Shown: in pieces, positions 25,503-34,580 of the stretch
Numbering within the stretch: the stretch's first letter is position 1
How the letters are laid out: every line of letters begins with the position of its first letter
Assembly (NCBI GenBank): GCA_944325345.1
Contig: CALUZV010000012.1
Coordinates: forward strand, 32,660 to 96,659
Reading direction: 5' to 3'
Length of the DNA: 64,000 nt
From: an uncultured Parabacteroides sp.
GTDB lineage: Bacteria > Bacteroidota > Bacteroidia > Bacteroidales > Tannerellaceae
Notes under the pieces: generated by a model
Databases searched by the model: none
The model's input: the letters and a program-made list of their open reading frames with translations, nothing else
Told to the model about the DNA's origin: nothing
Position numbers and translations under genes: made by a program

Positions 25503-28118
25503 ATGAACAAAAAGCTTATCTTTTTCATCTTCGTCCTGGTGTGTTCTCTGGGGCTGTCGAGGGCAGAGACGAAGCCTATGTTGCTCCCTTATCCGCAAAG
25601 TTTTCAGTCCTCGGGCGGAAGATTCCTGCTGGAAGACGTTGCGCTGAACACCTCTGTATTGTCGCAAGCATTCACGGAGTTCTTTCGGGAAAACAGCATT
25701 CCGCTTGCCGGGCAAAAGGCGCAGCGGCGTGTAACTATTACCTTGGTCGATTCCCTACCGCAGATTCCGATAAACCAACCGGAGGCTTATACCCTTTCGG
25801 CTACCGAATCGGAGATAATGATAAAAGCGACTACGGAAACCGGCGTCTATTGGGCGCTCCAGACGCTCCGCCAGCTTCTTCAGACGGATGAAGGAGGTAC
25901 GCGCTTCATCCCGGCCTGTCAAATCACGGATTACCCTGCCTTCCGTCTGCGCGGTTTCATGCACGACGTGGGTCGGACGTACATTTCCCTGCCCGAGCTG
26001 AAAAAGGAGATAGCCCTGCTCAGCCGGTTCAAGATTAATACGTTTCATTGGCATCTGACCGAGAACCAAGCCTGGCGCCTCGAATCGAAGCGTTATCCGG
26101 AGCTAAACCAGCCGGAAAATATGACCCGTATGCCCGGCAAGTTCTACACCTTGGAGGAAGCCCGCGATTTGGTGGCCTTTTGCAAAGCTCACAAAATATT
26201 ACTCATCCCCGAGATTGATATGCCGGGCCATAGCGAAGCTTTCCGCCGCACCTTCGGCACCGATATGCAATCGGAAAAGGGGATGGCTATCTTGAAGGAA
26301 ATACTTGCGGAGGTTTGCGAGACCTTCGATGTCCCCTATATCCACATCGGCACGGACGAAGTTCGTTTCACCAACCCCGACTTCGTCCCCACCATGGTCG
26401 CTTTCATCCGCTCCCTGGGCAAGGATTGCATCTCCTGGAATCCGGGCTGGCATTATGAGCCGGGAGAGATAGCGATGACCCAGCTTTGGAGCTATCGAGG
26501 CCGTGCCCAAGAGGGAATTCCCGCCATCGACTGCCGTTTTCACTATATCAACCACTTCGATACGTTTGCCGACCTTGTTGCTCTCTACAACAGCCGCATC
26601 TATGACGAGGAGCGGGGGAGCGACGACTTGGCAGGTGCTATTTTGGCCGTTTGGAACGACCGTTTCGTCCCCGACGAGCAATCTATCTTGGTTGAGAATA
26701 ATTTCTACCCGGCGATGCTGACCCTCGCCGAGCGTTCGTGGCGTGGCGGCGGCTCGTGCTACTTCAACGGAAAAGGAACGCTCCTTTGGGACGACGAGCC
26801 CGCCCAGCTCGCAGCCTTCGCGGAATTTGAAAATCGCCTCTTGTGGCACAAAAGGAACACCTTGCGTGGCGAACCTTTCCCCTACGTGAAGCAAACAAAC
26901 GTCCGCTGGCGCATCACCGACGCTTTCCCGAACGAGGGCGACCTCGCGAAAGCCTTTCCCCCGGAAACTTTGCCGCAGGAGTCGTGCGACGGTCCGACAT
27001 ATACCTATAATAATAAAACGTATGGCAGTCGCACCATCACCGGCGCGGGCATTTATCTCCGTCATGTCTGGGGCGACCTGGTTCCGGCTTTCTTCCCAGA
27101 GCCGAAGGAGAATAGCACGGCATACGCCACCACTTACGTCTTTTCGCCCGACGACAGGACGGCATGGCTACGAATCGAGACGCAGAACTACAGCCGTTCG
27201 GAGAGCGACCTCCCACCGAAACCGGGAACTTGGGATTACAAGGGCAGCCGCGTCTGGCTGAACGGCGAGGAGCTGTTGCCCCCGACATGGACAAATACGC
27301 ACACGGAGCGGAGCAACGAATTGCCCCTCGGCAACGAAAATGCCGTCGCCCGCCCTCCCGTGCAGGTCTCTTTGCACAAAGGCTGGAACAAGCTGATGCT
27401 GAAGCTGCCAATCGGTGCCTTCCAGACGCCGGAAGTCCGTTTAGTCAAATGGATGTTTTCCGCCGTTTTCGTAACTGAGGATGGCAAGGAGGCCATGCCC
27501 GATTTGATATATTCGCCGGACAAAATGCCGAATTACTCCACATATTACCACCAGCGTGCCAGCCTATTCGATGAATTGCCTATCGATGCCAACGATATTG
27601 TCTTCGCCGGAAACAGCATCACCGACGGCGCCGAGTGGCACGAGATTTTCTGCAATCCGGACGTAAAGAACCGAGGAATCAGCGGAGATACGACGTGGGG
27701 CCTCTACGACCGCCTCAGTTCCATCACCTCTGGCCATCCGCAGAAGTTCTTCCTCCTCATCGGTACGAATAACATCCCGCGCGGCGAAAGCCCGGAAGAA
27801 ATTGCCTTCGGTATCCGGCGAATCGTCCGGCAAGTCAAAAAGGACTCCCCGGAGACGCAAATCTACGTCCAAAGTATCCTCCCCGTTACGCCTCACTACG
27901 GAATGTTCACCGGCCACACGTCGCGCTGGCAGATGATTCCGCAAATCAATGCCCTGATTGAAAAGCTCGCCCGGGAAGAGGGTGTAACGTACATCGATTT
28001 GTTCTCCCGCTTCGCCGACGGGCAAGGCCAGATGAAACGGGAATATACCAACGATGGCTTGCATCTTTTAGGCAAAGGCTACATGCTTTGGAAGGAAATT
28101 GTCGAATCTTATTTATAA
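25503..28118 (+). CDS. Two-domain enzyme: GH20 beta-N-acetylhexosaminidase fused to an SGNH hydrolase
   Basis: 871 residues with a signal peptide. A GH20b-type domain (about 25-145, ETGVYWALQTLRQLL) leads into the GH20 barrel (about 150-480) with RGFMHDVGRTY, INTFHWHLTENQAWRLES, IPEIDMPGHSEAF and the catalytic Asp-Glu pair in HIGTDEV (about residues 285-286). A galactose-binding-like region follows. From about residue 690 to the end is an SGNH/GDSL hydrolase: VFAGNSITDG, NRGISGDTTWG, LIGTNN and the Asp-His pair in TNDGLHL. It would remove terminal GlcNAc/GalNAc and an ester such as acetyl in one protein. The next gene starts 9 bases on. Confidence 0.92.
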   Translation: MNKKLIFFIFVLVCSLGLSRAETKPMLLPYPQSFQSSGGRFLLEDVALNTSVLSQAFTEFFRENSIPLAGQKAQRRVTITLVDSLPQIPINQPEAYTLSATESEIMIKATTETGVYWALQTLRQLLQTDEGGTRFIPACQITDYPAFRLRGFMHDVGRTYISLPELKKEIALLSRFKINTFHWHLTENQAWRLESKRYPELNQPENMTRMPGKFYTLEEARDLVAFCKAHKILLIPEIDMPGHSEAFRRTFGTDMQSEKGMAILKEILAEVCETFDVPYIHIGTDEVRFTNPDFVPTMVAFIRSLGKDCISWNPGWHYEPGEIAMTQLWSYRGRAQEGIPAIDCRFHYINHFDTFADLVALYNSRIYDEERGSDDLAGAILAVWNDRFVPDEQSILVENNFYPAMLTLAERSWRGGGSCYFNGKGTLLWDDEPAQLAAFAEFENRLLWHKRNTLRGEPFPYVKQTNVRWRITDAFPNEGDLAKAFPPETLPQESCDGPTYTYNNKTYGSRTITGAGIYLRHVWGDLVPAFFPEPKENSTAYATTYVFSPDDRTAWLRIETQNYSRSESDLPPKPGTWDYKGSRVWLNGEELLPPTWTNTHTERSNELPLGNENAVARPPVQVSLHKGWNKLMLKLPIGAFQTPEVRLVKWMFSAVFVTEDGKEAMPDLIYSPDKMPNYSTYYHQRASLFDELPIDANDIVFAGNSITDGAEWHEIFCNPDVKNRGISGDTTWGLYDRLSSITSGHPQKFFLLIGTNNIPRGESPEEIAFGIRRIVRQVKKDSPETQIYVQSILPVTPHYGMFTGHTSRWQMIPQINALIEKLAREEGVTYIDLFSRFADGQGQMKREYTNDGLHLLGKGYMLWKEIVESYL

Positions 28119-28126
28119 ATTTTGCT

Positions 28127-30196
28127 ATGAAGAGGCTTGTTTTTGTCTTTACATTACTTTGGGGGCTATTTTTCTCCCTCTCAGCCGCCGAGAAGGTCCG
28201 CGTGGCGTGCGTTGGAAACAGCATCACCTACGGCATGAAGTTGGCGAACCCGGCGGTGGAATCCTACCCGTCGCAGCTACAAACTTTGTTGGGTCCGGAC
28301 TATGAAGTCGGCAACTTCGGCAAATCCGGCGCGACGTTGTTGTATCATGGCCATCGCCCGTACGTCCAGCAGGAAGAATATCAGGACGCCTTGCGTTTCA
28401 AGGGCGACATCGTCGTGATTCATTTGGGCATAAACGATACCGACCCGCGAAACTGGCCGAACTACCGGGATGACTTCGTCCACGACTATCTTGCCCTGAT
28501 AGATTCTTTCTACGAGGCCAATCCCAAAGCCCGCATCCTGCTCTGCCGGATGACGCCGATTCGGCACGACCATCCGCGTTTTGCCTCCGGGACACGCGAT
28601 TGGCACGCCGAAATCCAGCGGGCTATCGAGACTGTCGCCGCCATCAAGGGCTTGCAGCTTATCGACTTGCACGAAATCCTGTATCCCTATCCCCATTTGT
28701 TCCCCGATGCCGTGCATCCGACCAAAGAGGGGGCAACGCGGATAGCCGAGGCTGTCTTTTCGGCCATCACCGGCGATTACGGCGGGTTGCAGCTCCCCGC
28801 GATATATTCCGACAATATGGTTTTGCAGCGCAACGTGCCTTTGACGATTCTCGGCCGGACTGATGCCCGGAAGACCGTGGAAGTCCGTATCGGGGACCAG
28901 CAGCAGCGGGTCCGTGCCGGCTGGGACGGAAAATGGAGCGTCCGCCTGAATCCCCTCGATACCGGCCGGGTTTATACCCTGACTATTAGCTCCGGCGACC
29001 GTCAATTCGTTTTCCGGAACATCCTGGCCGGCGAAGTCTGGCTCTGCTCCGGACAATCGAACATGGAATTCCGGTTGAGGCAAGACAAGGAGGCAGAGAC
29101 GGCTATCTCCGGTAGTCGCGACCAAATCCGCCTCTTCAACATGCAGGGCCGCTGGGCTACGAACAACCACGCCTGGCCCCGCACCGCCCTCGACTCGGTG
29201 AACCGTCTGGAGTACTACAACGACACCCGCTGGGAGATTTGCAACCCGGAAACCGCCTCCCGCTTCTCCGCCGTGGCCTATTACTTCGGGAAAATGCTGC
29301 AAGACAGCCTCCGCGTCCCGATTGGTCTGATTTGTAACGCCGTCGGCGGCTCCCCGATAGAGGCGTGGATTGACCGGCAGACGCTCGAAGAAAATTTCCC
29401 GGAAATCTTGTCGAATTGGACGGAGAACGACTTCATCCAGGATTGGGTGCGCGGCCGAGCCTTGGTCAATATGGGCGGCGAGGCAAACGCGGCGCGCCAT
29501 CCCTACGAGCCGTGCTATTTGTTCGAGGCCGGCATCCTGCCCCTCCAGCATTTCCCGCTTCGCGGCGTGATTTGGTATCAAGGCGAATCCAACGCCCACA
29601 ACAAAGACGCTTATGCCAAACTCTTCCCCCTCATGGTCAATAGCTGGCGGACGTTCTGGGGCGCGCCGTCGCTGCCCGTTTATTACGTCCAGCTCTCCAG
29701 CCTGAGCCGTCCTTCGTGGCCCTGGTTCCGCGATGCACAGCGCCAGTTCCTCGCGCGGGTCGCCCACACTGGGATGGTGGTTTCGTCGGACAAGGGCGAC
29801 AGCCTCGACGTCCATCCCACGGAAAAAAGGCCTGTCGGGGAGCGCCTGGCGCGATGGGCATTAAACCAGACCTACCACCGGGATATCCTGCCTTCCGGCC
29901 CCCTCTGCCGCGCGGCCGAAGTGCAGGCGGACGGGAGTGTCTTGCTGTCGTTCGACTATGCCGAAGGACTTCGGGCATCGGACGGGCAGCCGCTCCGCGA
30001 GTTTGAGGTCGCCGAGCACGACGGACTTTATTTCCCCGCCACCGCCGAGGTCGAGGGGGAAAACATCCGGTTGCGTTCGTCGGCCGTCGCGTCGCCCCGT
30101 TATATAAGGTACGGTTGGCGACCTTATTCCCGCGCCAACTTGGTAAATCGCGACCGGCTGCCTGCTTCGACTTTCCGGATAGAAGTCGGGCGGTAG
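28127..30196 (+). CDS. nanS: Two-domain sialate O-acetylesterase (NanS-like)
   Basis: 689 residues from ATG 28127 (signal MKRLVFVFTLLWGLFFSLSA); an upstream ATG inside the preceding gene is rejected. The N-terminal SGNH domain (about 20-225) has VACVGNSITYGM, GKSGATLL, VIHLGINDTDP and DAVHPTKEG. The C-terminal sialate O-acetylesterase domain (about 240-680) has AGEVWLCSGQSNMEF, NAVGGSPIEAWID, VIWYQGESNA and DVHPTEKRPVGERLA. It removes O-acetyl groups that block sialidase and lyase. Two complete esterase sites in one chain may cover different acetyl positions (inference). Confidence 0.92.
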   Translation: MKRLVFVFTLLWGLFFSLSAAEKVRVACVGNSITYGMKLANPAVESYPSQLQTLLGPDYEVGNFGKSGATLLYHGHRPYVQQEEYQDALRFKGDIVVIHLGINDTDPRNWPNYRDDFVHDYLALIDSFYEANPKARILLCRMTPIRHDHPRFASGTRDWHAEIQRAIETVAAIKGLQLIDLHEILYPYPHLFPDAVHPTKEGATRIAEAVFSAITGDYGGLQLPAIYSDNMVLQRNVPLTILGRTDARKTVEVRIGDQQQRVRAGWDGKWSVRLNPLDTGRVYTLTISSGDRQFVFRNILAGEVWLCSGQSNMEFRLRQDKEAETAISGSRDQIRLFNMQGRWATNNHAWPRTALDSVNRLEYYNDTRWEICNPETASRFSAVAYYFGKMLQDSLRVPIGLICNAVGGSPIEAWIDRQTLEENFPEILSNWTENDFIQDWVRGRALVNMGGEANAARHPYEPCYLFEAGILPLQHFPLRGVIWYQGESNAHNKDAYAKLFPLMVNSWRTFWGAPSLPVYYVQLSSLSRPSWPWFRDAQRQFLARVAHTGMVVSSDKGDSLDVHPTEKRPVGERLARWALNQTYHRDILPSGPLCRAAEVQADGSVLLSFDYAEGLRASDGQPLREFEVAEHDGLYFPATAEVEGENIRLRSSAVASPRYIRYGWRPYSRANLVNRDRLPASTFRIEVGR

Positions 30197-30253
30197 CGCG
30201 CGTTTCCGCCACAACCTGCCCTTGAGCGAGGCTGGAAATTCCGTCGCCGGCAC

Positions 30254-30620
30254 TTTTTTCTGAAAAAAAGTATTGGCGACAGCGTTTCCAGCCCTTTTTT
30301 CTGAAAAAATCTAGTGAAAACGGCGTTTCCAGCTATTTCTTTTTTCAGTTTACCCCATCTACGCATACGACGGGAGTTCTTTTTTCCAGTTTACCCCGTT
30401 TACGCGTACGACGGGTGCTCCTTTTTCCAGTTTACCCCATCTACGCATATGACGGGGTCTTTTTTTCTCAGTTTACCCCATCTACGCGTACGACGGGAGT
30501 TCCTTTTTTCAGTTTACCCCATTCACGCATACGAAGGGGTCATTTTTCAAAAAAAAGGGATGTTTACGGCGTTTCCAGCCCTTCCTGGAAAAAAGAAGGG
30601 CTGGCGACGGCATTGGAGTG
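30254..30620. repeat. Array E: nine in-phase 41-base units with two sequence families
   Basis: Units fall at 30254, 30295, 30336, 30377, 30418, 30459, 30500, 30541 and 30582. The first two share TTTTTTCTGAAAAAA with GGCG and GTTTCCAGCC; the middle five share CAGTTTACCCC followed by an imperfect palindrome around TACGCGTA (best in CCCGTTTACGCGTACGACGG); the eighth returns to the GTTTCCAGCC family without losing the 41-base phase. It lies after the esterase gene and before a small gene with its own -7 box. Confidence 0.88.
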
Positions 30621-30631
30621 TGAATTCTTTT

Positions 30632-30639
30632 TATCTTTG
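30632..30639 (+). promoter_or_regulatory. -7 box before the small helical protein gene
   Basis: TATCTTTG, matching TAnnTTTG, 26 bases before the ATG at 30666 and directly after array E. No -33 box at proper distance was seen. Confidence 0.45.
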
Positions 30640-30665
30640 CCCCACGTATAAGAAAAGCAAGAGTT

Positions 30666-30923
30666 ATGGATGCAAATACATTGGAGTTGAGGGCAAATAT
30701 ATTCCGGGATTTGAATGTATTGCTCGACAACGAGAAAGCGTTGAGGTCGTTGAGTAGTTTTCTGTCGATGTTAAAAAAGACGGTAGTAGAAAATCGGACG
30801 TATTCGATAGAAGAGCTGCACGAGCGGATAGCCAAGGCGGAAGCAGAAATCGCCGCCGGAGATGTCTTGACGAATGAAGAAGCGAATGCGGAGATAGAAA
30901 AATTATTACCATGGCTCAAATAG
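30666..30923 (+). CDS. Small helical protein, antitoxin-like, unknown function
   Basis: 85 residues, charged and helical (NIFRDLNVLLDNEKALRSL, ELHERIAKAEAEIAAGD, NEEANAEIEKLLPWL). The layout resembles small Bacteroidales antitoxins of RelB-like modules, but no toxin follows: an overlapping ATG at 30911 gives only a 7-codon frame, which could be the stub of a lost toxin gene. It may therefore be an orphan antitoxin, or something else entirely. It sits 22 bases before a thioesterase gene and could be cotranscribed with it. Confidence 0.55.
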   Translation: MDANTLELRANIFRDLNVLLDNEKALRSLSSFLSMLKKTVVENRTYSIEELHERIAKAEAEIAAGDVLTNEEANAEIEKLLPWLK

Positions 30924-30945
30924 AACTGATATAAATAAACAAAGA

Positions 30946-31359
30946 ATGGACGATTCAATCAAACAACACTTATTAGAGCGGGTTCACACGAATCCATACG
31001 TCAATTATTTGGAAATTGATTTTCAAGAGATAGAAGAAGGGCGAGTTGTAGCCCGTATGCCCCTCAAGCCCGAGCAGCGGCAATACAGCGGGGTTATCCA
31101 CGGCGGAATCCTTGCCGCCTTTGCCGATACCGTGGCGGGTTTTGCCGCATACACGATGACCCCGAGCGACCGCGACGTGCTGACGGCCGAGCTGAAGACT
31201 TCCTTCCTCCGGGCGGCCTGGGGAAACGAGTTGATAGGAGTGGGGACGGTCGTGAAGCCCGGGCGCAACCTGCAATTCGCCGAGTGCGAAATCTTTTGCG
31301 ACGGCAAGCTGGTGAGCAAGGCCTCCGGGACGTTTTGCGTGGTGCATCCTCAGATTTAA
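30946..31359 (+). CDS. PaaI-type hotdog thioesterase
   Basis: 137 residues with the hotdog fold signature YSGVIHGGILAAFADTVAGFAA, where His-Gly-Gly and the following Asp form the usual active region, and TAELKTSFLRAA with GVGTVVKPGRNLQFAECEIF. It probably hydrolyses acyl- or aryl-CoA thioesters in the cytoplasm; substrate unknown. A GH2 gene starts 28 bases later. Confidence 0.85.
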   Translation: MDDSIKQHLLERVHTNPYVNYLEIDFQEIEEGRVVARMPLKPEQRQYSGVIHGGILAAFADTVAGFAAYTMTPSDRDVLTAELKTSFLRAAWGNELIGVGTVVKPGRNLQFAECEIFCDGKLVSKASGTFCVVHPQI

Positions 31360-31387
31360 GGTATAAACAGATTTAATCAAAAAGAAT

Positions 31388-34240
31388 ATGAAAAACACTT
31401 GGTTACAGATTGCTTTAGCGGCATCGACTTTCTTTATCAGTACCTCTTGCGTGCAGCAGGCAGAGCCGGAGACGAACCGGCAGAGGATGGATTTGGCAGG
31501 GCGGTGGGCTTTCCAGCTGGATTCGCTGGCCAATTTCCCCGATTCCCTCTCGCTGCCCGGTACGACGGATACCAATCGGAAAGGAGTGAAGAACAACAAG
31601 ATGGACGAGACGACCTACCTCTCCCGTGCCTATAGTTACAAAGGAAAAGCCTGGTATCGGAAGACGGTGCAGATACCCGCCGAGTGGCAAGGACAAACCG
31701 TCCGCCTTTTCATGGAGCGCACGAAACCGACGGAGGTCTTCGTCGATGGCAAGCTCGTCGGACGGAATGATGATATCTCTGTCCCTCAGGTTTATGACTT
31801 ATCCGCCTATCTCGCGCCGGGCGAGCATACGATAACCATCATGGTCGATAACGGCGAGAGCGTCCCGCCGCAGTTGCTCGGAAGTTCGCACGCCTACACC
31901 GAATCGACGCAGACGAACTGGAACGGCATCATCGGCGACTTCTACCTCGAGGCGGCAGATGCTTGCCACATCGCCGACGTGCAGGTCTATCCCGATTATG
32001 AGCAGAAGACCGCCACGGTGAGGGTAACGCTCGCGGGGACTGACAAGACACAGGCTCCGATAAAGCTCTCTTGCGGAGCCGAGACGTGGAACACCGATAT
32101 CACCCAGCGCATTAAAGCGGAGGAGGCTACCCTCCCGCAGACGGAGCAAACCCATACTTTTACCCTCGACTTAGGAGAAAACGCGGCGACGTGGAGCGAA
32201 TTCGACCCTGCCTTGTATCGCGTTACGGTCGCCCTGGAGACGGGGGAGATGCGCGACGTCAGGACGGCAGATTTCGGACTGCGGGACTTCCGTACGCGGG
32301 GGACGAAGTTCGTCATCAACGATAAGACTACCTTCCTCCGAGGAAAGCACGACGCCTGCGTCTTTCCCCTCACGGCGCACACGGCGATGGATGTAGAGAC
32401 GTGGCGGCACTACTTCCAAGTGGCTAAACAATATGGCATTAATCATTATCGCTTCCATTCGTGGTGTCCGCCGGAGGCCTGTTTCGAAGCAGCGGATATC
32501 GAAGGCATATACCTGCAACCCGAACTCCCGTTCTGGGGAAGTTTGAACCAGAAAGACACAACCCTGATTGCTTTCCTCCGAAAAGAAGGCATCCGCATCC
32601 AGCGGGAATATAGCAACCATGCCTCCTTCGTGATGTTCGCCATCGGCAACGAGATATGGGGCGAGAAGCAGATTCTGGAGGATTTAGTCGGTAGCTTCCG
32701 CCAGGAAGATAGTCGGCACCTCTACGCCTACGGCTCGAATAACGGACTGGGCTTCGCGGGCCAGCAAGCAGGAGAGGACTATATGACGACGTGCCGGGTA
32801 GGACAACTTTCGGATACGTCCTTCGTAACACACGCCCGCGCCTCTTTCTCTTTTGCAGATGCATACGATGGCGGATACATGAACCATACCTATCCGAATA
32901 CGGTGATGAATTTCGATAGTGCCGTGGCGCGTTGCACCGTTCCCATCATTAGTCATGAAACAGGGCAATACCAAGTCTATCCAAACTATGACGAGATGAA
33001 AAAATACACCGGCGTGCTCGAGCCGCGCAATTTCGCGGTCTTCAAGGCACGGCTTGAGGAGGCAGGGATGCTTCCGCAGGCACACGACTTCTTCTTAGCC
33101 TCGGGCAAATGGTCTGCCGCGCTCTACCGTGCCGAAATCGAGATGGACCTCCGAACGCGCGGCTTGGGAGGTTTCCAACTCTTGGATTTGCAGGATTATC
33201 CCGGCCAAGGCTCAGCTTTCGTAGGCATCTTGGATGCGTTTATGGATAGCAAGGGATTGATTACGCCCGAGGAATGGAGGCAATCGTGCAACACGGTAGT
33301 CCCCCTCTTCGAATCACCTTCCTATACGCATAGCGCGGATAAGCCGCTGACAGGAAAGGTTATGTTGTCCAATTATTCGGAGGATGAAGTAGCCGGCACG
33401 CTGGCTTGGACGCTCGCGGATGCCGCCGGGCAGGAGCTTTTCCAAGGTTCTTGGGAGGTTTCCGTGGCTCAGGGTGAGGTGGCCGAGGTTGGTTCGTTGG
33501 ACATCGATTTGTCCTCTATTTCCGAGGCCAGCCGCTATACGTTATCCCTGGAATTGCAGGATACACCCTATCGGAACACTTACCCCGTCTGGGTCTATCC
33601 CGCTGATATTGACACCACACCGGCCGATGACATCTTGGTCGCAAAGAAATGGAATCATGACTTGATAGCACATCTCCGCGCGGGCGGCAAGGTACTTTGG
33701 TTTCCCGAGGCAAACGATTACCCGGGAGCTACGGTGGGCGCCCTCTTCCAAACGGACTATTGGAATTATCGGATGTTCAAAACCATCTGCGAGAACGCCA
33801 AGAAGCCTGTTTCCCCCGGCACGATGGGTTTGCTTATCAACGAGAAACATCCTGTCTTCCAAAACTTCCCGACGGAGTTCCATACCAACTGGCAATGGTT
33901 CCCCATCGTGAAGCAGAGCCACCCGATGATACTCGACCGCCTGCCTGCGGATTATCGCCCGATAGTCCAACCTATTGATAATATCGAGCGCAACCATAAG
34001 CTCGGCCTGCTCTTCGAGCTTGAGGTCGAGGGCGGAAAATTATTAATCTGTATGTCCGACCTCGCCTCCGTGCAAGACAAGCCCGAAGCGCGCCAGTTCT
34101 ACGCCGCCCTGCTCCGTTACATGGAGAGCGATGCCTTCAAACCTACGCTTCGATTGAAGGCCGACGACATCCCCGCCCTCTTCCGAGCTCCCGAAGCACG
34201 GGGCGAGATAAAGACGCTCCGCAATATATCGTACGATTGA
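31388..34240 (+). CDS. Glycoside hydrolase family 2 enzyme (beta-galactosidase-like)
   Basis: 950 residues, lipoprotein signal with Cys near residue 21 (STSC). An N-terminal GH2 sugar-binding jelly roll (about 30-195) includes LPGTTDTNRKGV and KAWYRKTVQIPAEWQG. An immunoglobulin-like domain follows, then the barrel with INHYRFHSWCPPEACFEAAD and the acid/base Asn-Glu in MFAIGNEIWGE (near residue 421); the nucleophile is probably the Glu of ISHETGQYQVYP. A further C-terminal domain of about 300 residues is present. It probably trims beta-linked galactose or related sugars. Stands at the end of the glycan island. Confidence 0.85.
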   Translation: MKNTWLQIALAASTFFISTSCVQQAEPETNRQRMDLAGRWAFQLDSLANFPDSLSLPGTTDTNRKGVKNNKMDETTYLSRAYSYKGKAWYRKTVQIPAEWQGQTVRLFMERTKPTEVFVDGKLVGRNDDISVPQVYDLSAYLAPGEHTITIMVDNGESVPPQLLGSSHAYTESTQTNWNGIIGDFYLEAADACHIADVQVYPDYEQKTATVRVTLAGTDKTQAPIKLSCGAETWNTDITQRIKAEEATLPQTEQTHTFTLDLGENAATWSEFDPALYRVTVALETGEMRDVRTADFGLRDFRTRGTKFVINDKTTFLRGKHDACVFPLTAHTAMDVETWRHYFQVAKQYGINHYRFHSWCPPEACFEAADIEGIYLQPELPFWGSLNQKDTTLIAFLRKEGIRIQREYSNHASFVMFAIGNEIWGEKQILEDLVGSFRQEDSRHLYAYGSNNGLGFAGQQAGEDYMTTCRVGQLSDTSFVTHARASFSFADAYDGGYMNHTYPNTVMNFDSAVARCTVPIISHETGQYQVYPNYDEMKKYTGVLEPRNFAVFKARLEEAGMLPQAHDFFLASGKWSAALYRAEIEMDLRTRGLGGFQLLDLQDYPGQGSAFVGILDAFMDSKGLITPEEWRQSCNTVVPLFESPSYTHSADKPLTGKVMLSNYSEDEVAGTLAWTLADAAGQELFQGSWEVSVAQGEVAEVGSLDIDLSSISEASRYTLSLELQDTPYRNTYPVWVYPADIDTTPADDILVAKKWNHDLIAHLRAGGKVLWFPEANDYPGATVGALFQTDYWNYRMFKTICENAKKPVSPGTMGLLINEKHPVFQNFPTEFHTNWQWFPIVKQSHPMILDRLPADYRPIVQPIDNIERNHKLGLLFELEVEGGKLLICMSDLASVQDKPEARQFYAALLRYMESDAFKPTLRLKADDIPALFRAPEARGEIKTLRNISYD

Positions 34241-34261
34241 TAGGGGTGCACAGAAAGTGTA

Positions 34262-34485
34262 GATTTGGCAGATTTCGCCGAAAAGTGGTAAATGCGTTAG
34301 GGAATTTATCAGATTTCGTAGAAAAGTAGTAAATGTAAGAGGGAATTTACACCTTTTCTGCGAAAAGTGGTAAATGCGTTAGGGAATTTATCAGATTTCG
34401 TAGAAAAGTAGTAAATGTAAGAGGGAATTTACACCTTTTTTGCGAAAAGTGGTAAATGCAATACGGAATTTACCACTTTCTGTGA
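34262..34485. repeat. Array F: five units of exactly 41 bases upstream of pstS
   Basis: Units begin at 34280, 34321, 34362, 34403 and 34444. Each holds GAAAAGT(A/G)GTAAATG followed by GGGAATTTA(C/T)(A/C)A, an inverted pair. The last unit is a near-perfect hairpin, AAGTGGTAAAT against ATTTACCACTT with a 10-base loop. It ends about 95 bases before the pstS ATG, so it could affect the pst transcript leader or the promoter. An imperfect -7-like ACCTTTG occurs near 34546; not called. Confidence 0.9.
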
Positions 34486-34580
34486 TTCCTTCGGATGTTA
34501 CAGGAATGTCAGCCCGCTGAAACCTTTTTGTAATATAGATACCTGACCTTTGCATCGTGAAACATAAAAACGAATATACG

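Noticed and set aside
28277..29815. 512-codon open frame antisense to the sialate O-acetylesterase gene
   Set aside because: A by-product of GC-rich codon use; the sense frame has complete catalytic motifs.
30314..30757. 147-codon frame across array E
   Set aside because: It is repeat translation and overlaps the start of a better small gene.
34557..34580. GTG start for pstS eight codons upstream
   Set aside because: It would place charged residues before the lipoprotein signal; ATG 34581 gives a normal signal.
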